From assembly GCF_022532105.1 (NCBI RefSeq), contig NZ_CP092832.1, positions 1,951,001 to 2,015,000 of the forward strand: DNA of 64,000 bases. Reading direction: 5' to 3'. Under the pieces are notes generated by a model. That model had not been told where the DNA came from and made no database searches. It saw only the letters and a program-made list of their open reading frames with translations. Made by a program: the position numbers and the translations under genes. Position 1 is the stretch's first letter. Each line of letters starts with the position of its first letter. This document shows, one piece after another, positions 50,672 to 61,006 of the stretch. The DNA is from Flavobacterium sp. HJ-32-4 (GTDB taxonomy: Bacteria; Bacteroidota; Bacteroidia; Flavobacteriales; Flavobacteriaceae).

Positions 50672-51478
50672 ATGAGCGAAATTAGAGTAAAGCCTTTTTT
50701 AAGATGGGCCGGAGGCAAACGTTGGTTTCTAAAAGAGATCGACCGCCTTGTAAATTTTGATTACAATACCTACCATGAGCCATTCCTAGGTGGAGGTTCA
50801 GTTTTCTTCCATCTCCGACCAAGTTTTGCAAATATTTCAGATTCAAATCGAGAGTTGATTAATGCATACGTTCAACTACGGGACAACGTTGATGCGGTTT
50901 TAACCTCCATGCGAGAATTTCAAAACACAGAAGAGTTTTATTATCGAATAAGATCGGTGAGGTTCGATAATCCTATTGAGGAAGCGGCAAGATTTATATA
51001 TCTAAATCAGACATCTTATAATGGTGTCTATCGAGTCAATTCCAACGGGAAGTACAACGTTCCATATGGTCATCGAAGTAAACATAGAATTGACTATGGC
51101 AACATGATTAAGGTAAGTGAAGTACTTCAAGGAGCTGATATCAATGCCAATGACTTTGACTTTGCAACTGATAATGTTAGAGCGGGAGATCTGGTATTTC
51201 TTGATCCACCCTATACAGTCGCCCATAATAATAACGGATTCATTCAATATAATCAACGCTTATTCTCACTTGAAGATCAGCATAGGCTTCTAACTTATAT
51301 TGAAAGAATTAAAGCTAATGGCGCATACTATATAATGACCAATGCGGCGCATTCTGCAATCAGGGAAATATTTTTTAATGGAGATAATTGCTACGAATTA
51401 AATCGAGCGAGTTTAATTGGAGGAAAAAATGCAGTGAGGGGAAAATACGCTGAATTAGTATTAACAAACTTGACCTAA
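50672..51478 (+). CDS. Dam-type adenine-N6 DNA methyltransferase
   Basis: 268 residues, D12 class. KPFLRWAGGKRW (residues 7-18), the AdoMet motif HEPFLGGGSVFF (35-46), YLNQTSYNGVYRVN, and the catalytic DPPY at 178-181 are all intact, as in Dam and M.DpnII, which modify GATC. Target specificity here is inferred, not seen. The next gene begins 3 nt after the stop, so the methylase and the nuclease-DGQHR-HEPN protein form an operon. AT-rich, hence probably acquired. Confidence 0.92.
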   Translation: MSEIRVKPFLRWAGGKRWFLKEIDRLVNFDYNTYHEPFLGGGSVFFHLRPSFANISDSNRELINAYVQLRDNVDAVLTSMREFQNTEEFYYRIRSVRFDNPIEEAARFIYLNQTSYNGVYRVNSNGKYNVPYGHRSKHRIDYGNMIKVSEVLQGADINANDFDFATDNVRAGDLVFLDPPYTVAHNNNGFIQYNQRLFSLEDQHRLLTYIERIKANGAYYIMTNAAHSAIREIFFNGDNCYELNRASLIGGKNAVRGKYAELVLTNLT

Positions 51479-51481
51479 CAT

Positions 51482-53827
51482 ATGGCTTATATTGATCAAA
51501 TAAAAGTTGTTGAGATTGAGAAGCAAATTACAGCTGATCCCGTATTCTTAGGGAAGCTTTATCAAGCTAAAAAGAATGAATATCAAGTGCAGACCGTTGA
51601 TCACAACATGGTTGACACCTATCTTAAGGATGGATGGGAAGTTTATGGAAAGTCTCTAAAAACCAAAACGAGAATAAGAAAGTTAAAGTCTCACTCAAGA
51701 AAATTTGAAGATGACATGTGGTGTCAAATGTACGAACTTGGTTACCGGACACTAAACATCAGTGAGAATCTGCATCTGAATTTCACTAATGATGATAAAA
51801 AGCAGATTGATGTGATCGCGATAAATGAGGACACAGCAATCATAATTGAATGTAAGTCAAGCGAAAAATTTAAAAAAGCCAGTAGCCTTAAAGATGAGTT
51901 TGAATTGTTGGGAATGCGGTTAGACGGTTTTAAAAAAACGTTGCATCAAATCTACGGCAGAAACCTACGCGTAAAATTTATTTTCGCTACCCGAAACTTA
52001 AAAATCGATATGGATGGTGAAGATATGAAGCGATTGCTTAATACTAATTCATTCTACTATAACAATAACACATATAAATATGTCGACGACTTGATAAGAA
52101 ACTATAAGCATGTAGCTTTTTATCAATTTTTAGGTTTACTATTTAAAGGAGAGTTGATAAGTAGAGATAAAATCGAAATTCCGGCAGTTAAAGGGGAAAT
52201 GGGGACCAAGACCTATTATATGTTCTCAGTTGAACCTGAAATATTGTTAAGAATGGGATTTATTCTTCATAGAACAAAAGTAAATGAATCGGAATTTCCA
52301 ACATACCAACGGCTATTGGTGGCCAAACGATTGCCAGGCATAACAAAATTTATTGACGGTGGCGGCTATTTCCCAAATTCTATAATAATTAACTTCAACA
52401 GCAGAAAACACAAAATCCAATTTGAAGCATCATCCAAATCTGGCGACTCCAATTCCTGTTACGGAACTCTTAAAATACCAAATAGTTATGCAATTGCCTA
52501 TATAATTGATGGGCAACATCGCGTTTATGGCTATGCAAATTCGAAGTTTAGAAATTCAAACACAATTCCAGTTGTTGCTTTTGAAAATTTAGATACGAGC
52601 GATCAGTTGAAAATTTTCATGGACATTAATGAAAATCAAAAAGCGGTAAGTCCAAGTTTGAGGCTTGATCTCGAAGAAGATCTTTATTGGAACTCTGACC
52701 GAACTGATTCCAGAATAAAAGCGCTCAGATCATCCATTATAAAAGAGTTGGCCAATAATCAAAACAGCCCACTATATGAAAGAATTTCAGTTGGCGAGGA
52801 CAAATCTCTTTTATCATTCCAACCATTTTCGAATGCTTTGTCCGCGTCAAATTTGTTACCTAAAGCAAAAGGTAACTCGTTCACCGATGAAGCTCACAAA
52901 TATTCCTTATATAACATCTCAAACCATGATCATAATGCTGAGATGATTATTTGTAAAAAGAGAATATTCTCTTTACTCGCTAAATGTTATGATTTTGCCG
53001 AGCAGAGCTTCAATGGCCTATACAATATTGAGAAGTCCCTAATACTTTCTAATAGAGGCACATATCCCTTTATTTGTGTCATTGACAGCTTAAATAAGTT
53101 TTTAACCGATAAGAATGTTGTATTTAAAACAACCGACGAAGCAACGCGTTTCGAGAAGTTAAAACCTTATTTAAATTCATTACTCCACTATTTGCAAAAC
53201 GAAATTACCGAGGATGAGAAGGATAAACAACTATCCCTTTTGGGCGGTGGAGTTGAAACCAAGTGGTTACGGTTTTTTCAAAGTATCATACACAAAAAAC
53301 ATGAAGAATATTTTCCTGTAGAATTGGTAAAATGGCTTGAAACTCAAGATGAAGAGCTACAAAATAAGGGTAGAGCACTTGGAATTGAGATCGAGAAAAG
53401 GATGAAACATCTTGTCTTATCGAAGATGAAAACGATATACGGCGACGTTTGGGACTTAGAAATAAACAGTATCAAACGTGAATGCCAAAGCCGAGCCGAA
53501 CAAGAAATGGAAAAGAATTACAAGGACGGTCTTGGAAAAAAAGATATCGATTGGACGGAAATGTTTAATATAAACGATTATAAAAAAATTGTAGAGAACT
53601 ATTGGACAAAAAAGCCAGAAAATCATACGGATAACTTTGTCACTTTTGAGAAAGACTTTTCAATTGACATCGGTGAAGGCGTTGGAAGTAAAACCAAAGC
53701 ATTAAAATGGATTTCTTTTTTCAACTCTTATCGAAATGTTTGGGCGCATGAAGGCACTAAAGAGAAAAGATTAAATAGAGAGGAAGTTGAATTTATAGAA
53801 AACGTTTACAACCACTTTTATAATTAA
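51482..53827 (+). CDS. PD-(D/E)XK-like / DGQHR / HEPN fusion protein
   Basis: 781 residues with three recognisable parts. (1) Residues 75-175: a restriction-endonuclease-like core, QIDVIAINEDTAIIIECKSS, with Asp110, Glu123 and Lys125 fitting D-x12-E-x-K. (2) Residues 330-400: DGQHR domain, YIIDGQHRVYGY (DGQHR at 343-347) and DINENQKAVS at 381-390. (3) C-terminus: SYRNVWAHEGTKEKRL with Arg751-x4-His756, the RX4H motif of HEPN ribonucleases. No signal or membrane segments. A cytoplasmic nucleic-acid-acting enzyme controlled by a DGQHR sensor is a plausible reading. I know no named system with this architecture. Coupled to the upstream Dam-type methylase. Confidence 0.75.
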   Translation: MAYIDQIKVVEIEKQITADPVFLGKLYQAKKNEYQVQTVDHNMVDTYLKDGWEVYGKSLKTKTRIRKLKSHSRKFEDDMWCQMYELGYRTLNISENLHLNFTNDDKKQIDVIAINEDTAIIIECKSSEKFKKASSLKDEFELLGMRLDGFKKTLHQIYGRNLRVKFIFATRNLKIDMDGEDMKRLLNTNSFYYNNNTYKYVDDLIRNYKHVAFYQFLGLLFKGELISRDKIEIPAVKGEMGTKTYYMFSVEPEILLRMGFILHRTKVNESEFPTYQRLLVAKRLPGITKFIDGGGYFPNSIIINFNSRKHKIQFEASSKSGDSNSCYGTLKIPNSYAIAYIIDGQHRVYGYANSKFRNSNTIPVVAFENLDTSDQLKIFMDINENQKAVSPSLRLDLEEDLYWNSDRTDSRIKALRSSIIKELANNQNSPLYERISVGEDKSLLSFQPFSNALSASNLLPKAKGNSFTDEAHKYSLYNISNHDHNAEMIICKKRIFSLLAKCYDFAEQSFNGLYNIEKSLILSNRGTYPFICVIDSLNKFLTDKNVVFKTTDEATRFEKLKPYLNSLLHYLQNEITEDEKDKQLSLLGGGVETKWLRFFQSIIHKKHEEYFPVELVKWLETQDEELQNKGRALGIEIEKRMKHLVLSKMKTIYGDVWDLEINSIKRECQSRAEQEMEKNYKDGLGKKDIDWTEMFNINDYKKIVENYWTKKPENHTDNFVTFEKDFSIDIGEGVGSKTKALKWISFFNSYRNVWAHEGTKEKRLNREEVEFIENVYNHFYN

Positions 53828-53834
53828 AACTTCC

Positions 53835-53865
53835 CCCCCGCTGGCGCGAGCGTCACGCTCGTGCC
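53835..53865. repeat. REP-like palindrome
   Basis: CCCGCTGGCGCGAGCGTCACGCTCGTGCC; perfect GAGCGT-C-ACGCTC core, 8-38 nt after the preceding stop. Degenerate relatives at 50219, 55660-55692, 56687-56708, 57388-57418 and 57505-57525. Confidence 0.8.
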
Positions 53866-54004
53866 TATCGATTCAAGTCGATGGCTAGAATAGAGTGATC
53901 GTTATTCCCGTAATTTCGTGCACTACTGAACTTCCAATCAATAGAATCGCAGACAAACCAACCCCAATGCCGTCGAGGTTTGCCGCATCACCATCCTCGG
54001 TCCG

Positions 54005-54586
54005 TTACTTCATCAAAGAAGTAACCAACAGATTATAACTTTCCTCGCCGCTTAAATCCCAATTGGTATGCGCCACCACCTTATTATGGCTATCGAGCAC
54101 GAAAAAAGCGGAAAACCCCATCTTTTTTACCTTACATTCCTGGCAAAACGTCGTCGAAACTAAGTCCAGCCTCTTGAAAGGATTTTTACCATTTCCGTAT
54201 TTTTTAGTATCGAGTACGTAAACGGGCAACCGGAAGCCGTTGTACTTCATATAACTCGACATCTCCGGTATTCTGTCATATCGAAAACCCGAAATCGCAA
54301 TAAAGTCGAACAGTGCGGAATGTTGGGAATAGAGCTTGTAGATTTTTGGGAATAGATACAGGCTCGAACTACAGGCCGGTGAAAAAAAATAGAGAACCTT
54401 ATAGGGTTTCGCCGACTTATCCAATACCTTCTGTAGTCCCTCCAGGTCCGTAATCTGAATGCTGTCGGTAGCGGTCATTGCAACGGGAACCGACAGGACT
54501 TGTTCGGAACGGCCCACCGTCTGGTTTTGGGCGAAAATCAGCGTGGATGAAATAAAGGCGATAAAACCTAGAATGTACTTTTCCAT
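54005..54586 (-). CDS. Secreted thioredoxin-fold protein with CxxS motif
   Basis: 193 residues with signal peptide (YILGFIAFISSTLIFAQ). Thioredoxin fold: KVLYFFSPACSSSLYLFPKIYKLY, where the redox motif is CSSS rather than CxxC, then a beta strand FDFIAISGFRYDRIPEMSSYM, and FCQECKVKKMGFSAFFVLD near the cis-Pro position. An extra CQEC lies before it. The missing resolving cysteine suggests a non-canonical thiol role. No partner recognised except the lipoprotein upstream, which is separated by a strong terminator. Confidence 0.75.
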   Translation of the reverse strand: MEKYILGFIAFISSTLIFAQNQTVGRSEQVLSVPVAMTATDSIQITDLEGLQKVLDKSAKPYKVLYFFSPACSSSLYLFPKIYKLYSQHSALFDFIAISGFRYDRIPEMSSYMKYNGFRLPVYVLDTKKYGNGKNPFKRLDLVSTTFCQECKVKKMGFSAFFVLDSHNKVVAHTNWDLSGEESYNLLVTSLMK

Positions 54587-54595
54587 AAATAGTTT

Positions 54596-54624
54596 AAAAA
54601 GTCGGTAGCCACTTGGCTACCGAC
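54596..54624 (-). terminator. Terminator after the lipoprotein gene
   Basis: Perfect 10-bp stem GTCGGTAGCC-acct/agtg-type loop-GGCTACCGAC, then TTTTT on the minus strand. Confidence 0.85.
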
Positions 54625-54629
54625 ATAGC

Positions 54630-55172
54630 TTATTCTAAAGTTATATGAATTCCTCCAAATTCTCCAAGATCTGGATCAAAAGAATAGGATCCTTGTTTGA
54701 ATGTTAGATCGCGGCCAATCTCTAGAGCTGTTTCTAACGGTATATCCGAATCAATCTTCAAATCTGGAATTTCGTCATTTGGAATAGTTGAATCTTCTGC
54801 TAACAAGATCTCTAAATAAAACTCTCCCGTCTCTCCGTCGAACTGTAAAGGAGTGGAGTAACCTCTATTAGTCTGTTGCGGATTATCGGGTTCTAGATAA
54901 AACCATCTGGCGTTGCAAAGACCCCATCCTCGGCACTGCTTACTATGGCGCCCCCATTCTTCCCAATTAACGATCACCAATTTACCGGTACTTGGGCTAA
55001 CATAATCACGGCCGCCGCGAGCTAACGTTAGGTCACCCCCGAATGATTTAAACTTGAGCGTTTTCGCAACCATGTTTTCATCGAGTTGTTGGGAGTCATT
55101 TGAACTCGAACACGAGAAAAATGCAAACGCGGAACTTACAAGCAGTAATGTGAAGATTTTTGAAGTTTTCAT
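54630..55172 (-). CDS. Hypothetical lipoprotein
   Basis: 180 residues. Lipoprotein signal (IFTLLLVSSAFAFFSCSSSND) with the acceptor Cys after FFS. The mature part is rich in Trp and Gly and holds a Cys pair in QCRGWGLCNARWF, and an acidic C-terminal region. Short disulfide-bonded envelope protein by appearance; no family recognised. Isolated from the next gene by a terminator. Confidence 0.65.
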   Translation of the reverse strand: MKTSKIFTLLLVSSAFAFFSCSSSNDSQQLDENMVAKTLKFKSFGGDLTLARGGRDYVSPSTGKLVIVNWEEWGRHSKQCRGWGLCNARWFYLEPDNPQQTNRGYSTPLQFDGETGEFYLEILLAEDSTIPNDEIPDLKIDSDIPLETALEIGRDLTFKQGSYSFDPDLGEFGGIHITLE

Positions 55173-55676
55173 TTGTATTTTGATTTTTCGTTACATCTAC
55201 TCTTTCGATTTTCGATTTGACTCGGCTACTTTTATTTAATGTCGATTTCACTTTCACATTCGACAAAAAGGGGGTCAGCCTATTAGGACGATTAATAAGT
55301 TTAAAAGTGGGTAGCTATGTTTATTGTAATATCTCTGTTACACCGTAAAAACGTTATAAAGGCGTTTACACCTAGTCACAAGAATTGGATTGAAACAAAT
55401 GAATAAGTCACATTTCCTTTTTAGGAGTGTCAGTACTTAAAATACACGGTCCGTTTAAAACAATTGACAGATGCAAATATAAATAAACGTATTTATTTTC
55501 CTACATTATTTTATGCTTTCAGTTTACGACAATACTTCGGACGCTTTATTTAGGGTTACGAATCACTTTAAAAAGTCCATTACTTATTCGTGAAATGGAG
55601 GTAGCATAATAGTAAGTAAAAACTGATAACGACCTATCCATATCCCCAAATCAAACGTGCCCCATTACTACGAGCG
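55173..55676. other. AT-rich gap without a gene
   Basis: A 504-nt AT-rich stretch. On the minus strand an exact -7 box TATATTTG (55481 down to 55474) overlaps a palindrome AAATAAA-CGTA-TTTATTT nearby (about 55481-55498), but it lies some 300 nt before the lipoprotein start. I see no gene. Confidence 0.5.
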
Positions 55677-55859
55677 TCACGTTTGCGCCATGAGGCAATA
55701 GCCGTATAGTTCCATTCCTTTCTTTTCACGACAATACTCAAGAGATTTAACGATAATCCAGAAATAGCTGTCTCTGATAAAGATATTAATCCAAAACACC
55801 GTAGCAAAACTCACGAAGTAAGCATCTGTTTTCTCCTCAAATTCGTATTTTCGACCCAT
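55677..55859 (-). pseudogene. Truncated REP-associated tyrosine transposase (RAYT)
   Basis: 60 residues: GRKYEFEEKTDAYFVSFATVFWINIFIRDSYFWIIVKSLEYCREKKGMELYGYCLM is the N-terminal part of a Y1/IS200-like RAYT, which normally continues CLMPSHVHLI. Here it breaks after CLM, and the next bases are a REP-like palindrome (GGCGCAAACGTGACGCTCGT on the minus strand). The HUH catalytic histidines and the tyrosine are missing, so no transposase activity is expected. Confidence 0.8.
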
Positions 55860-55950
55860 CCAGTAAAGTCAGAGGAAACTCTAATCCTGGGTGCAGGTTT
55901 TCCATAGCTAATACAAAAGGCGTAGTACTAATGCCAAAGACATCTCCAAT

Positions 55951-56649
55951 ATGATCAACACCTACTCACTCAGAACCTTCACAACGGTGGTGGTTGCTGC
56001 ACTCCTGATGATTTCCTGTAACAAAAAGGAGGATTCGGGTGAAGGAACGGAACAACCCAAAAACGCAACTGTTACGATCGGTTCTCAAATATGGGCCACC
56101 CAAAATTTGGATGTGACGACGTTCCGAAATGGTGATGCCATAGCAGAAGCCAAAACGGAGGAAGAATGGCGAAAAGCGGAAAAAGAAAAGCAACCTGCCT
56201 GGTGCTATTATAACAATGAGGCTGACAACGGAGCTCCATACGGAAAACTATACAACTCGTATGCCGTAAATGATGCCCGTGGTCTGGCGCCCAAAGGGTA
56301 TCACATACCCAGTGCAGCGGAATGGGAGCGTTTGGTGACCTATTTAGGCGGCAATTCCAAAGACGGAAAAGTGACCGATACGGCAGGGAAAAAACTCAAA
56401 AGTAAAAGTGGCTGGTTAGAAGGCGGTAATGGCACGAATGAATCGGGCTTTTGGGGTGTTCCGGGCGGAGCACGCGATGATTTCGGCCGTTTTGACAATC
56501 TTGGCTACAGCGCGGTTTGGTGGACGTCCGACCAACAAGAGGTGGCGATTGGTTTGAACAGTATCGTATGGTATAGTGATAACCATTCCAATGCCGACAA
56601 TACAAATGGCCCGGGAGCGGGTTTGTCGGTCCGCTGTATAAAAGATTAG
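55951..56649 (+). CDS. FISUMP-domain lipoprotein
   Basis: 232 residues. Lipoprotein signal (TVVVAALLMISCNKKE). Then IGSQIWATQNLDVTTFRNGDAI and the C-terminal GLAPKGYHIPSAAEWERLVTYLGG ... GLSVRCIKD, the Fibrobacter succinogenes major paralogous domain (TIGR02145), widespread in Bacteroidota as surface or envelope proteins of unknown function. Base composition is closer to the core than the rest of the island. Confidence 0.85.
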   Translation: MINTYSLRTFTTVVVAALLMISCNKKEDSGEGTEQPKNATVTIGSQIWATQNLDVTTFRNGDAIAEAKTEEEWRKAEKEKQPAWCYYNNEADNGAPYGKLYNSYAVNDARGLAPKGYHIPSAAEWERLVTYLGGNSKDGKVTDTAGKKLKSKSGWLEGGNGTNESGFWGVPGGARDDFGRFDNLGYSAVWWTSDQQEVAIGLNSIVWYSDNHSNADNTNGPGAGLSVRCIKD

Positions 56650-56861
56650 AACAAAAATCTCGAAACGAAAGAACTGGAACTACCCCGACGGCGCGAGCGT
56701 CTCGGCTTAATATGAAAACGCACGAAGCAACACCCTTTTTCTTCCCCAAATTTGTACTTTCGACTTTCCGGAACGTGAAAGCGAGGGCACCATTGCAAGG
56801 GTAGTTGCGGCTTTAGCGGATAGTTATTTGGAGTAAATGGTTGATCGTAAAATACAATAAT

Positions 56862-57356
56862 ATGGACGGAGCACATTGGCATTTAGTGGTAAATCATCTA
56901 CCCATCATTTTCCCTATCGTAGGGGTGATTGTCATGATTACAGGACTTGTTTCAAAATCAGAAGCTGTTAAGCGAACAGCATCTATGATTTTTATTCTGG
57001 GAGCATTAGCTACAATAGCAGCTATGTCTACTGGGGAAGGGGCCGAAGAAATCGTCGAAAAAATAAGTGGCGTAACAGAAAACTACATCGAAAATCACGA
57101 AGAAACAGCGGAAATCTTTGCCTTGCTATCCTATATGTTAGGAGGCATTTCGGTATTCGGTCTTTGGGTCAGTTTCAAGCAAAAATCTTTTTCGTCCATC
57201 ATTTCGATTGCCACATTGGTTTTTGCTTTTGTGGTGTTATTCTTCGCCCAGCAAACAGGTACAACCGGGGGTGAAATACGACATACGGAAATAAGAGGCG
57301 GAAACGATGTACCTGCATTAGAAAAGAATAACACCGAGAAAGGCGAAGACGATTAA
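56862..57356 (+). CDS. DUF2231-like membrane protein
   Basis: 164 residues from MDGAHWHLVVNHLPII; an ATG seven codons earlier is also possible. Four membrane helices and HWHLVVNHLPIIFPIVG resemble DUF2231 proteins; SVFGLWVSF helix follows. Polar C-terminal tail (ALEKNNTEKGEDD). A promoter-like AAATTTGTACTTTCG (56746-56760) that also occurs in the direct repeats lies about 100 nt upstream. Function unknown. Confidence 0.65.
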   Translation: MDGAHWHLVVNHLPIIFPIVGVIVMITGLVSKSEAVKRTASMIFILGALATIAAMSTGEGAEEIVEKISGVTENYIENHEETAEIFALLSYMLGGISVFGLWVSFKQKSFSSIISIATLVFAFVVLFFAQQTGTTGGEIRHTEIRGGNDVPALEKNNTEKGEDD

Positions 57357-57558
57357 TTGGATAAAAACAGAAAAGCAAGGTTTATTTTCCCGGCTGGGGC
57401 GAGCGTCACGCCTGGGCCGCGTCTTCAAGGCACTAAAATCGAATAATCTTCCTGTGTACGTTACGTCTGATACGGGATACGGGTTTTTGCGTAGTAGTAG
57501 CCAGGAGTGTGACGCTCACGCACGTGATCTGATGGTTTTACTTCAATACTATACTACT

Positions 57559-57981
57559 ATGATGAAACGTTTTTTACGAACCCGATCTACAATGGAAGAC
57601 AAACTGAAACGGGCTGTAGAAACCGAGAATGAGCAAGAACTCATACAGTGTCTCAGTTTTTCAAATCAGGATACGTTTGACGACGACAGCTTTGAATATA
57701 TGGAAAAAGCCCTAGTGGGAACCTGGCATAGCCAACACGAAGACTTGGTGAATACAATATCCCTGAAGAATTTACGTGATGACCGATTTGTTGAACCGAT
57801 AATGAACATTGCTTTAAATAGAGAGCGGTTTCGATGGTATGATGACGAATTAGAGGCTACATTAAGAAAATGTGTTCACGCTCTGAAGACCATCAAGTCG
57901 GACGCCTCAGAAACGGCTTTGGAAAAATTAAAAGACTTAAACAACGACAACGTGACGGTTGCACTTGAGATGTGGGAATGA
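57559..57981 (+). CDS. Hypothetical helical protein (HEAT-like)
   Basis: 140 residues from ATG 57559. The open frame starts at 57454, but that part overlaps a REP-like palindrome (57505-57525), so a later start (57559, 57562 or 57592) is likelier. Paired helices with WYDDELEATLRKCVHALKTIKSDASETALEKLKDLNNDNV suggest HEAT-type repeats of 20 or so residues. No family recognised. Last gene of the AT-rich island. Confidence 0.55.
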   Translation: MMKRFLRTRSTMEDKLKRAVETENEQELIQCLSFSNQDTFDDDSFEYMEKALVGTWHSQHEDLVNTISLKNLRDDRFVEPIMNIALNRERFRWYDDELEATLRKCVHALKTIKSDASETALEKLKDLNNDNVTVALEMWE

Positions 57982-60423
<2,442 letters not shown>

Positions 60424-60426
<3 letters not shown>

Positions 60427-60475
60427 TTAGCGAATTAGACAATTAGCGAATTAGCGAATGGGCTAATTAGCGAAT
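60424..60475. repeat. Octamer array, 3' flank of GH97 gene
   Basis: AATTAGCG units beginning at the TAA stop (AGATAATTAGCG), plus-strand AATTAG. Confidence 0.85.
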
Positions 60476-60668
60476 TACTAGACTGCAAAGAGGACGTTTA
60501 ATCACGTAATGAATCGTTGGCTTCACAGTTTAACCTGACGCTACTTTTAACTCCGCGTATTTTTTCGCTAGGTAGAGAATGTATTGAGTTACAAAGTTGA
60601 ATGCAACCGATTGTCATTCATTTGGAAGTTGCTCCTCATAGGCCCTGTCCATTCGCCAATTCCCTAAT

Positions 60669-61006
60669 TCCGGCAAGATTGACACGTTACGAGTTATGGA
60701 CAACTGTCTAGTTGGAAGCTCATTTACACGCCCCGCACATTCGCTAATTGTCTCATTCGCTAATTCGCTAATCCGCTCATTCCGTTAAGATTGACACGTC
60801 ACAAATTTTGGACAACTTTCCAGTTGGAAGCTCATTTACACGCCATGCACATTCGCTAATTCGCTAATTCCCTCATTCGCTAATTCGCTTTCCCTCATTC
60901 CGTTAAGATTGACACGTCACAAATTTTGGACAACTTTCCAGTTGGAAGCTCATTTACACGCCCCGCACATTCGCTAATTGTCTCATTCGCTAATTCGCTA
61001 ATTCCC
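60669..61006. repeat. Three tandem 112-118 bp repeats before the flavoenzyme gene
   Basis: Copies start at 60669, 60781 and 60899: AAGATTGACACGT, GGACAAC, AGTTGGAAGCTCATTTACACGCC, then CTAATT octamers. The third runs into the start codon at 61007. Between 60476 and 60668 I see single-copy sequence and no gene. Confidence 0.85.

Larger units (their letters stand above)
47830..57981. mobile_element. AT-rich accessory island
   Basis: Genes here are visibly AT-rich with AAA/ATT/TTA-heavy codon use, unlike the GC-balanced neighbours on both sides. Contents: DGQHR genes, a methylase, hypotheticals, a truncated REP-associated transposase and REP-like palindromes. No integrase or clear attachment site was found, so the borders are set by composition only. 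Confidence 0.6.
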
